This document shows, one piece after another, positions 25,502-34,303 of a stretch of DNA of 35,069 nucleotides. Source of the DNA: an uncultured Clostridia bacterium (lineage in GTDB: Bacteria > Bacillota > Clostridia > Oscillospirales > Oscillospiraceae). Numbering within the stretch: the stretch's first letter is position 1; each line of letters opens with the position of its first letter. The notes below the pieces were generated by a model, which was not told the DNA's origin, did no database searches, and was given only the letters and a program-made list of their open reading frames with translations. Both the position numbers and the translations under genes were made by a program. The stretch covers positions 1 through 35,069 of the forward strand of contig CAMZIY010000010.1 in assembly GCA_947307365.1 (NCBI GenBank), given 5' to 3'.

Positions 25502-26743
25502 ATGCTGGAAGATCTGGGCAGACGGGCGCAGGACGCCGCCGTCATCCTGGCGGACACCTCGGAGAAGACCCGGAACGACGCCCTGGAGGCCATCGCCTCC
25601 GCTCTGGAAGAGAATACCGCCGCCATCCTGGCGGCCAATGAGAAGGACATGACCCTGGGCCGGGAAGCCGGTCTGCGGCAGGCCCTGCTGGATCGGCTCC
25701 TGCTTACTCCGGAGCGGATCCGGGGCTGCGCCGACGGGGTCCGTGCCGCCGCCGCCCTGCCGGATCCCCTGGGGCGGCTCCTGGAGGAGACCCGGCGGCC
25801 CAACGGGCTGCTCATCCGCAAGATCAGCGTTCCCATGGGGGTCATCGCCGTGATCTATGAGGCACGGCCCAACGTGACCGTGGATTCCGCCGCCCTCTGC
25901 CTGAAAAGCGGCAACGCGGTGCTCCTCCGGGGCGGCAAGGAGGCGAAGTTCTCCAACGAGGCTCTGGCTGAGATCATGCGCGCCGCCCTCGCCCGGGCAG
26001 GTCTGCCTGCGGACTGCGTCCAGCTGGTGGACTGCGAGAGCCGGGAGAGCGCCAGGGCCCTCATGGAGCTGAAGGGCTACGTGGACCTGCTCATCCCCCG
26101 GGGCGGCGCGGGCCTCATCAAGGCGGTGGTGGAGAATGCCAAGGTCCCGGTGATCGAGACCGGGGCAGGCACCTGCCACGTGTATGTGGACAGGGCCGCC
26201 GACCCGGATATGGCGGCGGAGATCCTGTATAACGCAAAAACCTCCCGCCCTTCCGTGTGCAACGCGGCGGAGTGCGTGCTGATCCATCGGGACATCGCGC
26301 CGGTGTTCATTCCCAAAATGGCCGCCTCCCTGGCCCGCAAGAACGTGGAGATCCGGGGGGACGAGACGGTGTGCGCCCTGCTGCCCTCCGCCGTACCCGC
26401 CGTCGAAGACGACTGGGGCCGGGAATACGGAGACTATATCCTGGCCGCCCGGGTGGTGGACAGTCTGGAGGAGGCCATGGCCCATATCCGGAAATACGGC
26501 ACCAAGCACAGCGAATGCATCGTCACGGCGGATGCCGGCGCGGCGGAGCGCTTCCTCCGGGGTGTGGACGCGGCGGCTGTGTATCACAACGCCTCCACCC
26601 GCTTCACGGACGGGGGCGAATTCGGCCTGGGGGCGGAGATCGGCATCTCCACCCAGAAGCTCCACGCCCGGGGACCCCTGGGCCTGCGGGAGCTCACCAC
26701 CATGAAGTATATGATCTTCGGCTCCGGCCAGGTCCGGGGATGA
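25502..26743 (+). CDS. proA: Gamma-glutamyl phosphate reductase
   Basis: 413 residues, full length; AAAGGAG precedes the ATG. It reduces gamma-glutamyl phosphate to glutamate semialdehyde with NADPH, the second step of proline synthesis. Aldehyde-dehydrogenase-fold motifs are visible: YEARPNVTVD, LRGGKEA, PRGGAGL, ETGAGTCHVYVD, and the catalytic Cys in RPSVCNAAE. The end has the usual FTDGGEFGLGAEIGIS and RGPLGL. proC is not in the window. Confidence 0.97.
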   Translation: MLEDLGRRAQDAAVILADTSEKTRNDALEAIASALEENTAAILAANEKDMTLGREAGLRQALLDRLLLTPERIRGCADGVRAAAALPDPLGRLLEETRRPNGLLIRKISVPMGVIAVIYEARPNVTVDSAALCLKSGNAVLLRGGKEAKFSNEALAEIMRAALARAGLPADCVQLVDCESRESARALMELKGYVDLLIPRGGAGLIKAVVENAKVPVIETGAGTCHVYVDRAADPDMAAEILYNAKTSRPSVCNAAECVLIHRDIAPVFIPKMAASLARKNVEIRGDETVCALLPSAVPAVEDDWGREYGDYILAARVVDSLEEAMAHIRKYGTKHSECIVTADAGAAERFLRGVDAAAVYHNASTRFTDGGEFGLGAEIGISTQKLHARGPLGLRELTTMKYMIFGSGQVRG

Positions 26744-26807
26744 CGCACACGGACATTCTGCCGATCAACCCGGATTGCAGCATATGTTCGCTACGCAAGG
26801 AGGCCCC

Positions 26808-27254
26808 ATGATCACCATAAAACCCGTGGATGAAAACAGCGTGGAAGCCTGCGCTTCCCTGCAGTGTACACCGGAACAGCGGCAATTCACCAATTCTCCC
26901 ATATGGTCCTTGCTGGAAACCGCATATACACCGCTGAATCAGCATTGCAGGCTTTACGCCATATACAATGAAGAAACTGTTGTGGGCATGGTTCGTCTCG
27001 ACTTCACGCTGCATGACGGATATTATGAGTTTACAAATCTTCTGATCGATCAAATCCATCAGAGAAAGCATTGCGCTACGGAAGCGATCCGGCAGATCAT
27101 CGATGTGTTTCGCAAGGATGGTCGTTTTCAGCTCCTGCGGCTCCATGTCGCGCCGGAGAATACTGCCGCTGTCGGATTGTACCGGAAGTTGGGATTCACT
27201 TATACGCATGACACGGAAGATCATGTGTTTCATGTGTATGAGTATTTGCTATAA
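26808..27254 (+). CDS. GNAT family N-acetyltransferase
   Basis: 148 residues from the ATG at 26808, which has AAGGAGG 4 nt upstream; an earlier ATG at 26775 lacks a site. The GNAT order is visible: an N-terminal receptor region, strand LYAIYNEETVVGMVRL, a helix with RKHCATEAIRQIIDVF (acetyl-CoA region, a poor Q/RxxGxG/A match), then LLRLHVAPENTAAVGLYRKLGF, the typical C-terminal signature. Substrate unknown. Its base and codon use is clearly less GC-rich than the flanking proA and pflX-like genes, suggesting recent acquisition. Confidence 0.85.
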   Translation: MITIKPVDENSVEACASLQCTPEQRQFTNSPIWSLLETAYTPLNQHCRLYAIYNEETVVGMVRLDFTLHDGYYEFTNLLIDQIHQRKHCATEAIRQIIDVFRKDGRFQLLRLHVAPENTAAVGLYRKLGFTYTHDTEDHVFHVYEYLL

Positions 27255-27255
27255 T
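27247..27255 (+). promoter_or_regulatory. Extended -10 promoter ahead of the pflX-like gene
   Basis: TGCTATAAT matches the extended -10 consensus (TG-n-TATAAT) perfectly; no good -35 box is present at 16-18 bp. It overlaps the stop codon of the GNAT gene, and only 5 nt separate it from the ATG at 27261. Confidence 0.5.
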
Positions 27256-27260
27256 AAGCC

Positions 27261-28127
27261 ATGAAATGCTATTTATGTCCCCGTTCCTGCGGGGCGGACC
27301 GGGAGGCGGGGGAACCGGGCTGGTGCCGCTGCCCCGCCCTGCCCCATGCGGCGAGAGCCGCCCGGCACGACTGGGAGGAACCCTGTCTGAGCGGGACCCG
27401 GGGCTCCGGGGCGGTGTTCTTCTCCGGCTGCAATCTGGGCTGCGTCTACTGTCAGAACCGGGAGATCAGCCGGGAGATCCGGGGAAAGGAGCTGGATGCC
27501 GCCGGGCTCCGGGCCGTCTTTCTCCGTCTGCGGGACACGGGGGTGCATAACCTGAACCTGGTGACCCCCACCCCCTACGCCCGGGTGATCGCGGAAGCGC
27601 TGGAGCAGCCCATCGGCATCCCCGTGGTGTGGAACTGCGGCGGATATGAATCCATCGAGACCCTGCGGATGCTGGAGGGGAAGGTGGACGTGTGGCTGCC
27701 GGATATGAAATACACGGAGGAAGAACCCGCCCGGGTCCTTTCCGCCGCGCCGGATTATTTTGCCCGGGCTGACGAGGCCATCCGGGAGATGTACCGGCAG
27801 ACGGGCCCCTACGTCCTGGACGGGGACGGGCTCCTGATCCGGGGGGTGCTGGTGCGCCACCTGGTGCTGCCGGGATACCTCTCCAATTCCAAGGGCGTGC
27901 TGGAATGGTTTGCCGACACCTTCGGCCGGGGAAAGGGCCTGCTGAGCCTCATGGCCCAGTACACCCCCAACGGCCTGGGGGGACCGGACCGGCCCCTCCG
28001 GGAGGAGGAGTACGGCGAGGTGCGGGATTATCTCTATATGCTGGGCATCCGGGACGGTTTCCTCCAGGAGCCCAAGGCTTCGGCGGGGACCTATGTTCCC
28101 GCCTTTGACGGGACGGGTGTGGAATGA
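27261..28127 (+). CDS. Radical SAM protein, PflX-like (COG1313 type)
   Basis: 288 residues. The radical SAM cluster motif is CNLGCVYC (C57, C61, C64). It is preceded by a Cys-rich N-terminus (C3, C6, C10, C22, C24) typical of the PflX-like, pyruvate formate-lyase-activase-related branch. Further motifs are VTPTPY, VVWNCGGYE, DVWLPDMKY and LVLPGYLSNS. Such proteins reductively cleave SAM; the true target of PflX-like members is not established, so gene symbol is left blank. No ribosome site lies upstream. It overlaps uvrC by 4 nt and heads an operon running to secDF. Confidence 0.88.
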   Translation: MKCYLCPRSCGADREAGEPGWCRCPALPHAARAARHDWEEPCLSGTRGSGAVFFSGCNLGCVYCQNREISREIRGKELDAAGLRAVFLRLRDTGVHNLNLVTPTPYARVIAEALEQPIGIPVVWNCGGYESIETLRMLEGKVDVWLPDMKYTEEEPARVLSAAPDYFARADEAIREMYRQTGPYVLDGDGLLIRGVLVRHLVLPGYLSNSKGVLEWFADTFGRGKGLLSLMAQYTPNGLGGPDRPLREEEYGEVRDYLYMLGIRDGFLQEPKASAGTYVPAFDGTGVE

Positions 28128-29968
28128 CCAGGGACGAGCTTCGGGAAAAGGCGCTGGCGCTGCCGCTGCAGCCCGGGGTCTATATCATGATGGACAAGCG
28201 GGGCGAGGTCATCTACGTGGGCAAGGCCAAAGCCCTGAAAAACCGGGTGGTGAGCTATTTCCGCGAGGGCTCCCACAGTCCCAAGACCGAGGTGATGGTC
28301 TCCCACGTGGACCACTTCGACGTGATCATGGTGCGGAGCGAATTCGAGGCCCTGATCACGGAAAACCAGCTCATCAAGCTCCACAAGCCCCGGTACAACA
28401 TCCTGCTGAAGGACGACAAGGGCTATCCCTACCTGCGGTACGATCCCCGGGAGGAATACCCCGTCTTCAGGGTGGCGGGCAGGCCGGGAAAGGACGGCGC
28501 CCGGTACCTGGGCCCCTTCGGCAGCCGCACCACCCTCTTTTCCGCCATCAGCGCCGCAAGCCGGGCCCTGCTCCTCCCCACCTGTTCCCGCCGCTTCCCG
28601 GCGGATCTGGGAAAAGGCCGCCCCTGCCTGAACAAGGACATGGGCCTCTGCCAGGGCTGGTGCACCGGAAATCCGGGAAGCGAGGAATACCGCCGGCGGA
28701 TGGAAGCCGCCGTCCTGGTGTTTGAGGGACGGACCGGCGAGCTGGAGGCGGAGCTGCAGAAGGAGATGGAGGCCGCGGCGGAGGACCTGCGCTTCGAGCA
28801 GGCGGCCCTGCTCCGGGACCGGCTCCGGGCGGTCCGCACCCTGGGGGAAAAACAGCTGGCCGTCTCCGGGGCCATGGCGGATACGGACGCAGTGGGCTTC
28901 CACCGGGGAGCCGCCAAATGCTGCTTCACCGTGCTCCACTATATCGGCGGAAAGCTGCTGGACAAGGATCTGTCCCTGCTGGAGATCCCCATGGAGGAGA
29001 GCGACGGAGAAGTGCTCAGTTCCCTCCTGCGGCAGTACTACGCCGTCCGGGGCTGCTGTCCCCCCCGCATCCTGCTGCCCGTGGAGCCGGAGGACGGGGA
29101 GGATCTGTCCCGACTTTTTACCGAGACCTACGGCCGGAAGGTCACCCTGACCGTGCCGAAGCGGGGAGATATGCGCCTCCGGGCCGAAACCGCCCAGCTG
29201 AACGCCCGGCAGGAGACGGAACGGGAAACGGACCGGGAGGAACGGATCTCCGCCATCCTGAAATGGCTGCAGAACGCCGCCGCCCTGCCCCGGCTTCCCC
29301 GGCGGGTGGAGGCCTATGATATCTCCAACCTGGGGAACGACGACATCGTCGCCTCCATGACCGTATTCACGGATACCCGCCCCTTGAAGCGGGATTACCG
29401 ACGCTTTAAAATGAAGACCGTCACCGGAGCGGACGACTACGCCAGCATGCGGGAGACCCTGATCCGCCGCCTGACGGAATACCGGGAGGGAAACGAGAAA
29501 TTCGCCCTCCTGCCGGACCTGTTCCTCATCGACGGGGGCAGCGTCCACGCCCGCACCGCCCTGGAGGTACTGCGGGAGTTTGATCTGGATATCCCGGTGC
29601 TGGGCATGGTGAAGGACGACAAGCACCGCACCCGGGCCCTGGCGGAGCCGGGAGGGGGAGAGATCGGCCTGGAGGGGAATCCCGCAGCCTTTGCCTGGAT
29701 CGGCCGGGTTCAGGAGGAGACCCACCGCTTCGCCATCACCTACCAGCGCAGTCTCCGGTCCAAACGCATCGGGTCCAGACTGGATGGCATCCCCGGGGTG
29801 GGGGAAAAGCGGAGGAACGATCTGCTGAAGGAATTCAAATCCGTCAAGGCCATCGCCGCCGCCTCGGAGGAGGAGCTGGCGAAGGTGGTGCCCAGGAACG
29901 CGGCGGCGGCGGTATACCGGCATTTTCATGAGGAGACCGGCGCAGCCGGAGAGGAGGAAGAAGCATGA
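28124..29968 (+). CDS. uvrC: Excinuclease ABC subunit C
   Basis: 614 residues, full length. It makes both incisions in nucleotide excision repair. In order: GIY-YIG domain (GVYIMMD to VIYVGKAKALKNRV, about 14-95), a Cys-containing segment (PCLNKDMGLCQGWC) that may hold the iron-sulfur cluster known in UvrC, the UVR domain for UvrB binding (about 200-240), the RNase H-like C-terminal nuclease with D in AYDISN, D in LIDGG and H in EETHRFA, and helix-hairpin-helix repeats (IPGVGEKRRNDLL). Translation is coupled to both neighbours by 4-nt overlaps. Confidence 0.97.
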   Translation: MTRDELREKALALPLQPGVYIMMDKRGEVIYVGKAKALKNRVVSYFREGSHSPKTEVMVSHVDHFDVIMVRSEFEALITENQLIKLHKPRYNILLKDDKGYPYLRYDPREEYPVFRVAGRPGKDGARYLGPFGSRTTLFSAISAASRALLLPTCSRRFPADLGKGRPCLNKDMGLCQGWCTGNPGSEEYRRRMEAAVLVFEGRTGELEAELQKEMEAAAEDLRFEQAALLRDRLRAVRTLGEKQLAVSGAMADTDAVGFHRGAAKCCFTVLHYIGGKLLDKDLSLLEIPMEESDGEVLSSLLRQYYAVRGCCPPRILLPVEPEDGEDLSRLFTETYGRKVTLTVPKRGDMRLRAETAQLNARQETERETDREERISAILKWLQNAAALPRLPRRVEAYDISNLGNDDIVASMTVFTDTRPLKRDYRRFKMKTVTGADDYASMRETLIRRLTEYREGNEKFALLPDLFLIDGGSVHARTALEVLREFDLDIPVLGMVKDDKHRTRALAEPGGGEIGLEGNPAAFAWIGRVQEETHRFAITYQRSLRSKRIGSRLDGIPGVGEKRRNDLLKEFKSVKAIAAASEEELAKVVPRNAAAAVYRHFHEETGAAGEEEEA

Positions 29969-30510
29969 GAGTCATCACCGGCACGGCCCGGGGGCGGAAG
30001 CTCCTGGAGCCCGCGGGCATGGATATTCGGCCCACCACGGACCAGGTGAAGGAAGCGGTATTCAACATCCTGCAGGGGGACGTGGAGGGCCGGTCCGTTC
30101 TGGATCTGTTTGCCGGAACGGGACAGCTGGGGATCGAAGCCCTGTCCCGGGGAGCGGAGAAATGCACCTTCGTGGACGAGAGCCGGGAGGCGGTCCGTCT
30201 GGTGAAGGCCAATCTGGAGAAATGCGGTTTTTCCGGCTCCGTGATCCAGGGGGACGCCCTGCGCTTTCTGGAAGGCCGGGAGGCCTACGGTCTGATCTTC
30301 ATCGATCCCCCCTACCGCAGCGGCCTGTACGGGGAGATCCTGGAAGGGATAAAACATTTTGACAAACTCCAGACCGGTGGTATAATGGTGGTTGAAACTC
30401 CGGCGGAGCTGGAGCCGGACTCTCCGGGGCTTCCCTACAGGAAGCTCAGGAGCTATCGTTATGGAAAGGTCCGGATCACAACCTTTACAAGAAATGAGGA
30501 TGAAGCGTGA
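29965..30510 (+). CDS. rsmD: 16S rRNA (guanine(966)-N2)-methyltransferase
   Basis: 181 residues, usual length. SAM-binding motif DLFAGTGQLGIEALSRGA and the N-methyltransferase catalytic motif DPPY (in FIDPPYRSG) are present, with the N-terminal GTARGRKL typical of RsmD. It methylates G966 of 16S rRNA. It begins in a 4-nt overlap with uvrC and ends in a GTGA overlap with coaD, the widespread rsmD-coaD pairing. Confidence 0.95.
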   Translation: MRVITGTARGRKLLEPAGMDIRPTTDQVKEAVFNILQGDVEGRSVLDLFAGTGQLGIEALSRGAEKCTFVDESREAVRLVKANLEKCGFSGSVIQGDALRFLEGREAYGLIFIDPPYRSGLYGEILEGIKHFDKLQTGGIMVVETPAELEPDSPGLPYRKLRSYRYGKVRITTFTRNEDEA

Positions 30511-31022
30511 TCACTGCGATCTACACCGGCAGCTTTGACCCCATCACCCTGGGGCATCTGAACATGATCAAGCGGGCCTCCAGGGTATTCGACAAGCTCA
30601 TCGTATGCATCATGGTCAACAAGGACAAGAAACCTCTGTTCACCCAGGAAGAGCGGCTGAGGCAGGTACGCCTGGTCACCCAGCGCTTCCCCAACGTGGA
30701 GGTGGATCAGTCCGACCTTCTGGTGGCGGATTACGCCCGGCTCAAGGGAGCCAAGGTCATCGTCCGGGGCCTCCGGGCGGTATCCGACTACGAGAAAGAA
30801 TGTCAGATGGCCCTGATGAACAAGCGGCTCTATCCTGAGCTGGAGACCTTCTTTCTGGCCGCCAGCGAAAAGTACATGTACCTGAGCTCCAGCGCGGTGA
30901 AGGAACTGGCCATGTTCGGCGCAGACCTGTCCGCCTTTGCCCCCCGGGAGATCATCGGGGAGATCGAAGCCAAATACAAGCAAGAAAGGACGGATACTGA
31001 CCATGGCAAGCGGGATCAATGA
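30507..31022 (+). CDS. coaD: Phosphopantetheine adenylyltransferase
   Basis: 171 residues, GTG start overlapping the rsmD stop. It transfers AMP from ATP to 4'-phosphopantetheine in coenzyme A synthesis. The nucleotidyltransferase motif GSFDPITLGH (8-17), VRGLRAVSDYEKE and YLSSSAVKELA are all present. The C-terminus is about ten residues longer than usual because the gene runs through the start of the next one. Confidence 0.97.
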   Translation: MITAIYTGSFDPITLGHLNMIKRASRVFDKLIVCIMVNKDKKPLFTQEERLRQVRLVTQRFPNVEVDQSDLLVADYARLKGAKVIVRGLRAVSDYEKECQMALMNKRLYPELETFFLAASEKYMYLSSSAVKELAMFGADLSAFAPREIIGEIEAKYKQERTDTDHGKRDQ

Positions 31023-31470
31023 ACTCATCGACCAGCTGGATACCCTGATCAAGGACGCCTGGTCCCTGCCCCTCAGCACGGAAAAATGCATTCTGGACCG
31101 CAACAACGCCCTCGCCCTTCTGGAGGAGATCAAGACGCAGCTCCCCGCAGAGGTGACGGAGGCGAAGCGCCTCATCAGCGGCAAGGCGGAATTCATCCGC
31201 CAGACCCGGGAAGAGGTGGAGATGATACGCCAGAAGGCCGGCGAGGAATGCCAGCGCATGGTGGAGGAGGAAAACGTGGTGAAGGAAGCCCGGAAACGGG
31301 CCCGGGAGATCATCACCGCAGCGGAAAGCAAAGCCAACGACCTTCGGGAAGCCTCCAACAACTACGCGGATGATCTGCTGCGCCGCACGGAGGAGGGCAT
31401 CGTTCAGTCCCTCACCGCCATCCGCCAGTCCCGATCCAGTTTCCGGGACGCCTCCGGCAGAGGAGAATAA
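31003..31470 (+). CDS. Coiled-coil protein encoded next to coaD, function unknown
   Basis: 155 residues from the ATG at 31003 (AAAGGACGG upstream); an ATG at 30937 lies deep inside coaD and is unlikely. The protein is highly charged and helical: long coiled-coil from about 40 to 125 (EAKRLISGKAEFIRQ, ARKRAREIITAAE), with no membrane segment. It resembles ATP synthase subunit B/H-like or DivIVA-like helical proteins that often go by ATPase in clostridial genomes, but has no nucleotide-binding motif. I cannot assign a function. The start overlaps coaD by 20 nt, so the two are co-translated. Confidence 0.75.
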   Translation: MASGINELIDQLDTLIKDAWSLPLSTEKCILDRNNALALLEEIKTQLPAEVTEAKRLISGKAEFIRQTREEVEMIRQKAGEECQRMVEEENVVKEARKRAREIITAAESKANDLREASNNYADDLLRRTEEGIVQSLTAIRQSRSSFRDASGRGE

Positions 31471-31494
31471 ATTAGCAAAGAAGAGAACGGTTCA

Positions 31495-33729
31495 ATGAAA
31501 AAGTGTATTCTGACTATCGCCGCCGTTGTTTTGATCATCGCCATTCTGGCCTTCGCCGTGTTCTACGGTCTCGATCTGGGCCCGCTGAACATCGATCCCA
31601 TGAAGGACGGCATCACCCTGGGCCTGGATCTGGTGGGCGGCTCTGAGATCACCTACGAAGCTCTGGTGCCCGATGGCATGACCGACGAAGACCTGTCCAA
31701 ATCCATGGACGCCGTTCAGGCCATGCTCCGGGAGCGTCTGAACTCCCTGGGCTACACCGAAGCCAGCGTCTACCTTAACGGCAGGCGGGGCGTTACCGTG
31801 GAGATCCCCAACGTGTCGAACCCGGAGCAGGCGGTCCAGATGCTGGGCGCCACCGCCGTGATCCAGTTCGTGGACCATGAGAACAACGTGATCATCGACG
31901 GGCGGGATATCGAATCCGCCACCGCCGCCTATCTCCCCACCGGCACCGGCGGCGTATACGAATATGTCGTCACCCTGAAGCTCACGCCGGAAGGCCACGC
32001 CAAGTTCCGGGACGGCACCAAAGCGGTGGCCAATCTGCTGAACGAAGACATGCGCTTTGTGGCCATCGTCCTGGACGATAAGGTCATCAGCGCTCCCACC
32101 GTGAAGGCGGAATATGCCGAGACCGGCATCGATACGGACGAACCGCTGATCCAGCTGGGCAGCGACGCCAACATGGATTACGCCAAGTACCTGGCCAGCA
32201 TCATCAACTCCGGCTCCCTTCCCTTTGAGCTGAAGGACACGAAGCTCCAGGCCGTAGGCGCCTCCCTGGGCGAGCGGAGCCTGGAGACCGCCATCATCGC
32301 CGGTCTCATCGGCATCGCCATCGTGATGATCTTCATGCTGATCGTGTACCGCATCCCCGGCATCGTGGCGGACCTCTCCCTCATCCTGTATATCGCCCTG
32401 TTCTGCGTGGTCATGTCCGCCCTGCACCTGAATCTCAGCCTCCCCGGCATCGCGGGCATCATCCTCACCATCGGCATGGCGGTGGACGCCAACGTGGTCA
32501 TCTACGAGCGCATACGGGAGGAACTGATCGCGGGCAAGACCCTGCGCAGCGCCATCGACGCGGGCTACAAACGGGCCTTTACCGCCATTCTGGACTCCAA
32601 CATCACCACCATGATCGCGGGCTTCGTCCTGCTTTGGAAGGGCACCGGTACCATCCTGGGCTTCGCCAAGACCCTGCTCATCGGCGTGGTGCTCAGCATG
32701 ATCTGCATGCTGGTAGTCACCCGGATCATCCTGAAGGCCTTCTCCGCCCTGCGGAAGTATGATCCCTGGCAGTACGGCCTATCCAGGAAGTACGATCCCA
32801 AGGATCCGGAGCCCAGCTACGGGAAGCTCCGGCATTTCGTCAGCAAGGGCAAGCTCTTCACCCTCATCTCCATCCTCCTGTGCGCCACCGCTATCGTGGC
32901 CCTGGTGCTCCTCCCCTTCGGGGTGAGCCTTTTCAACCTGGATATCGATTTCGTGGGCGGCGTCACCATCCAGTACAGCATCAACCGGGAGGTGGACGCG
33001 CAGGTCTCCGCCGAGATCTCCAATATGGTAGCGGACGCCACCGGGGTACGCCCCAGCTCGGTCGTCCGAACAGGCAATGACGGCAGGAGCGTCACCATCA
33101 AGATCCAGGAGCTCACCACCCAGCAGCGGGACGCCATCGGCACGGGCCTGGCGGAGCTTTACGGCGCGGACAACGTCGTTCTGGAAAGCTCGGATTTCGT
33201 CTCCGCCTCAGTGGGACGGGACATCACCGAGGCGGCCTTCGTGGCCTCTATCCTGGCGGCGGCGCTGATCCTGATCTATATCTCCCTCCGCTTCGAGATC
33301 CGCTCCGGTCTGGCGGCGGTGATCTGCCTCATCCATGACCTGCTGGTGATGCTGAGCTGCTACGTGATCTTCCGCATCTCCCTGAACATGAACTTCATCG
33401 CCGCAGCCCTCACCATCATCGGCTACTCCATCAACGCCACCATCGTCATCTTCGACCGCATCCGGGAGGAAGTCAAGCGCACCGGCGGCCACGAAGATTT
33501 CGCCCAGGTGGTGGACCGGAGCATCAGCCGCACCCTGCGGCGCAGCCTGGGCACCACCATCACCACCCTGCTGCCCATCATCCTGCTGCTTATCCTGGGA
33601 GTCAACTCCATCCGGAACTTCGCCTTCCCCATCATGGTGGGCGTCATCTCCGGCTGCTACAGCTCCACCTGCGTGGCAGGCCCCCTGTGGAACCTGCTGA
33701 AGGGCAAGAAAGCGGTCAAGGTGAAATAA
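31495..33729 (+). CDS. secDF: Fused protein-export membrane protein SecDF
   Basis: 744 residues, SecD and SecF in one chain as in Bacillus, 12 membrane segments. It uses the proton gradient to pull exported proteins through the SecYEG channel. SecD part (1 to about 440): TM1 (5-25), LDLVGGSEITYEA, extracytoplasmic P1 domain, then five TMs with GMAVDANVVIYERIREEL (D331). SecF part: IDFVGGVTIQYS, second periplasmic-type domain, then GYSINATIVIFDRIREE and SRTLRRSLGTTITTLL. In GYSINAT the residue usually Asp (GYSIND) is Ala (A648). Start has only a weak ribosome site. A strong terminator follows. Confidence 0.95.
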   Translation: MKKCILTIAAVVLIIAILAFAVFYGLDLGPLNIDPMKDGITLGLDLVGGSEITYEALVPDGMTDEDLSKSMDAVQAMLRERLNSLGYTEASVYLNGRRGVTVEIPNVSNPEQAVQMLGATAVIQFVDHENNVIIDGRDIESATAAYLPTGTGGVYEYVVTLKLTPEGHAKFRDGTKAVANLLNEDMRFVAIVLDDKVISAPTVKAEYAETGIDTDEPLIQLGSDANMDYAKYLASIINSGSLPFELKDTKLQAVGASLGERSLETAIIAGLIGIAIVMIFMLIVYRIPGIVADLSLILYIALFCVVMSALHLNLSLPGIAGIILTIGMAVDANVVIYERIREELIAGKTLRSAIDAGYKRAFTAILDSNITTMIAGFVLLWKGTGTILGFAKTLLIGVVLSMICMLVVTRIILKAFSALRKYDPWQYGLSRKYDPKDPEPSYGKLRHFVSKGKLFTLISILLCATAIVALVLLPFGVSLFNLDIDFVGGVTIQYSINREVDAQVSAEISNMVADATGVRPSSVVRTGNDGRSVTIKIQELTTQQRDAIGTGLAELYGADNVVLESSDFVSASVGRDITEAAFVASILAAALILIYISLRFEIRSGLAAVICLIHDLLVMLSCYVIFRISLNMNFIAAALTIIGYSINATIVIFDRIREEVKRTGGHEDFAQVVDRSISRTLRRSLGTTITTLLPIILLLILGVNSIRNFAFPIMVGVISGCYSSTCVAGPLWNLLKGKKAVKVK

Positions 33730-33741
33730 CGATCAGATAGG

Positions 33742-33777
33742 CAGCGCCGGGTGGGGAAACCGCCCGGCGCTGTTTTT
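33742..33777 (+). terminator. Terminator after secDF
   Basis: 10-bp perfect stem CAGCGCCGGG with CCCGGCGCTG (33742-33751 and 33763-33772), extended by GG/CC pairing inside the loop, then TTTTT (33773-33777). The T-run directly adjoins the GGAGG ribosome site of the next gene. Confidence 0.9.
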
Positions 33778-33791
33778 GGAGGTACGGACTT

Positions 33792-34277
33792 ATGCTGAAC
33801 ATCCTGTTTTCCTCGGAGAATATCGATTTTGTCCAGGTCTCGGAGGAACTAATCCCGGATTATCTCGTCATGGTAAATGATATGGAACACGTGGAGCGGT
33901 TCATCGGCGAGGTCCATGAACCCTTCACTCCCGATCAAGAGCTCCGCTGGGTGCAGAAGAAACGGGCGGAAAAGGCCGTGGTCTTTTCCATGATCCAGCG
34001 GGAAAACGGCGACTTCATCGGGAACATTGAGCTGATGGACGTCTCGGATGCCCAGGGAGAGCTGGGCATCGCCATCACGGCAGAAAAACAGGACCGGGGC
34101 TATGGCACCGAGGCCATCCGCAGGCTGCTGGAATACGGGTTTCAGGACCTTGGACTGAAGCGGATCACCCTGAGAGCCTACCCCTTCAACACCCGGGCGA
34201 TCCATGTCTATGAAAAATGCGGTTTTCGTACGTACGACCGGACGGAAAAACACGTCTGCATGGAATATATACGGTAA
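33792..34277 (+). CDS. GNAT family N-acetyltransferase, RimJ/RimL-like
   Basis: 161 residues. The RimJ/RimL-type GNAT pattern is clear: IGNIELMDVSDAQGELGIAI, acetyl-CoA loop QDRGYGTEAIRRLLEYGF, then ITLRAYPFNTRAIHVYEKCGF. This branch acetylates protein N-termini, antibiotics or small amines; the substrate is unknown. The ribosome site GGAGG (33778-33782) begins immediately after the T-run of the secDF terminator. With no separate promoter visible, expression may depend on readthrough. Confidence 0.9.
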   Translation: MLNILFSSENIDFVQVSEELIPDYLVMVNDMEHVERFIGEVHEPFTPDQELRWVQKKRAEKAVVFSMIQRENGDFIGNIELMDVSDAQGELGIAITAEKQDRGYGTEAIRRLLEYGFQDLGLKRITLRAYPFNTRAIHVYEKCGFRTYDRTEKHVCMEYIR

Positions 34278-34303
34278 CCGCCTGACAGAAAGGAGAAAAA
34301 ACA

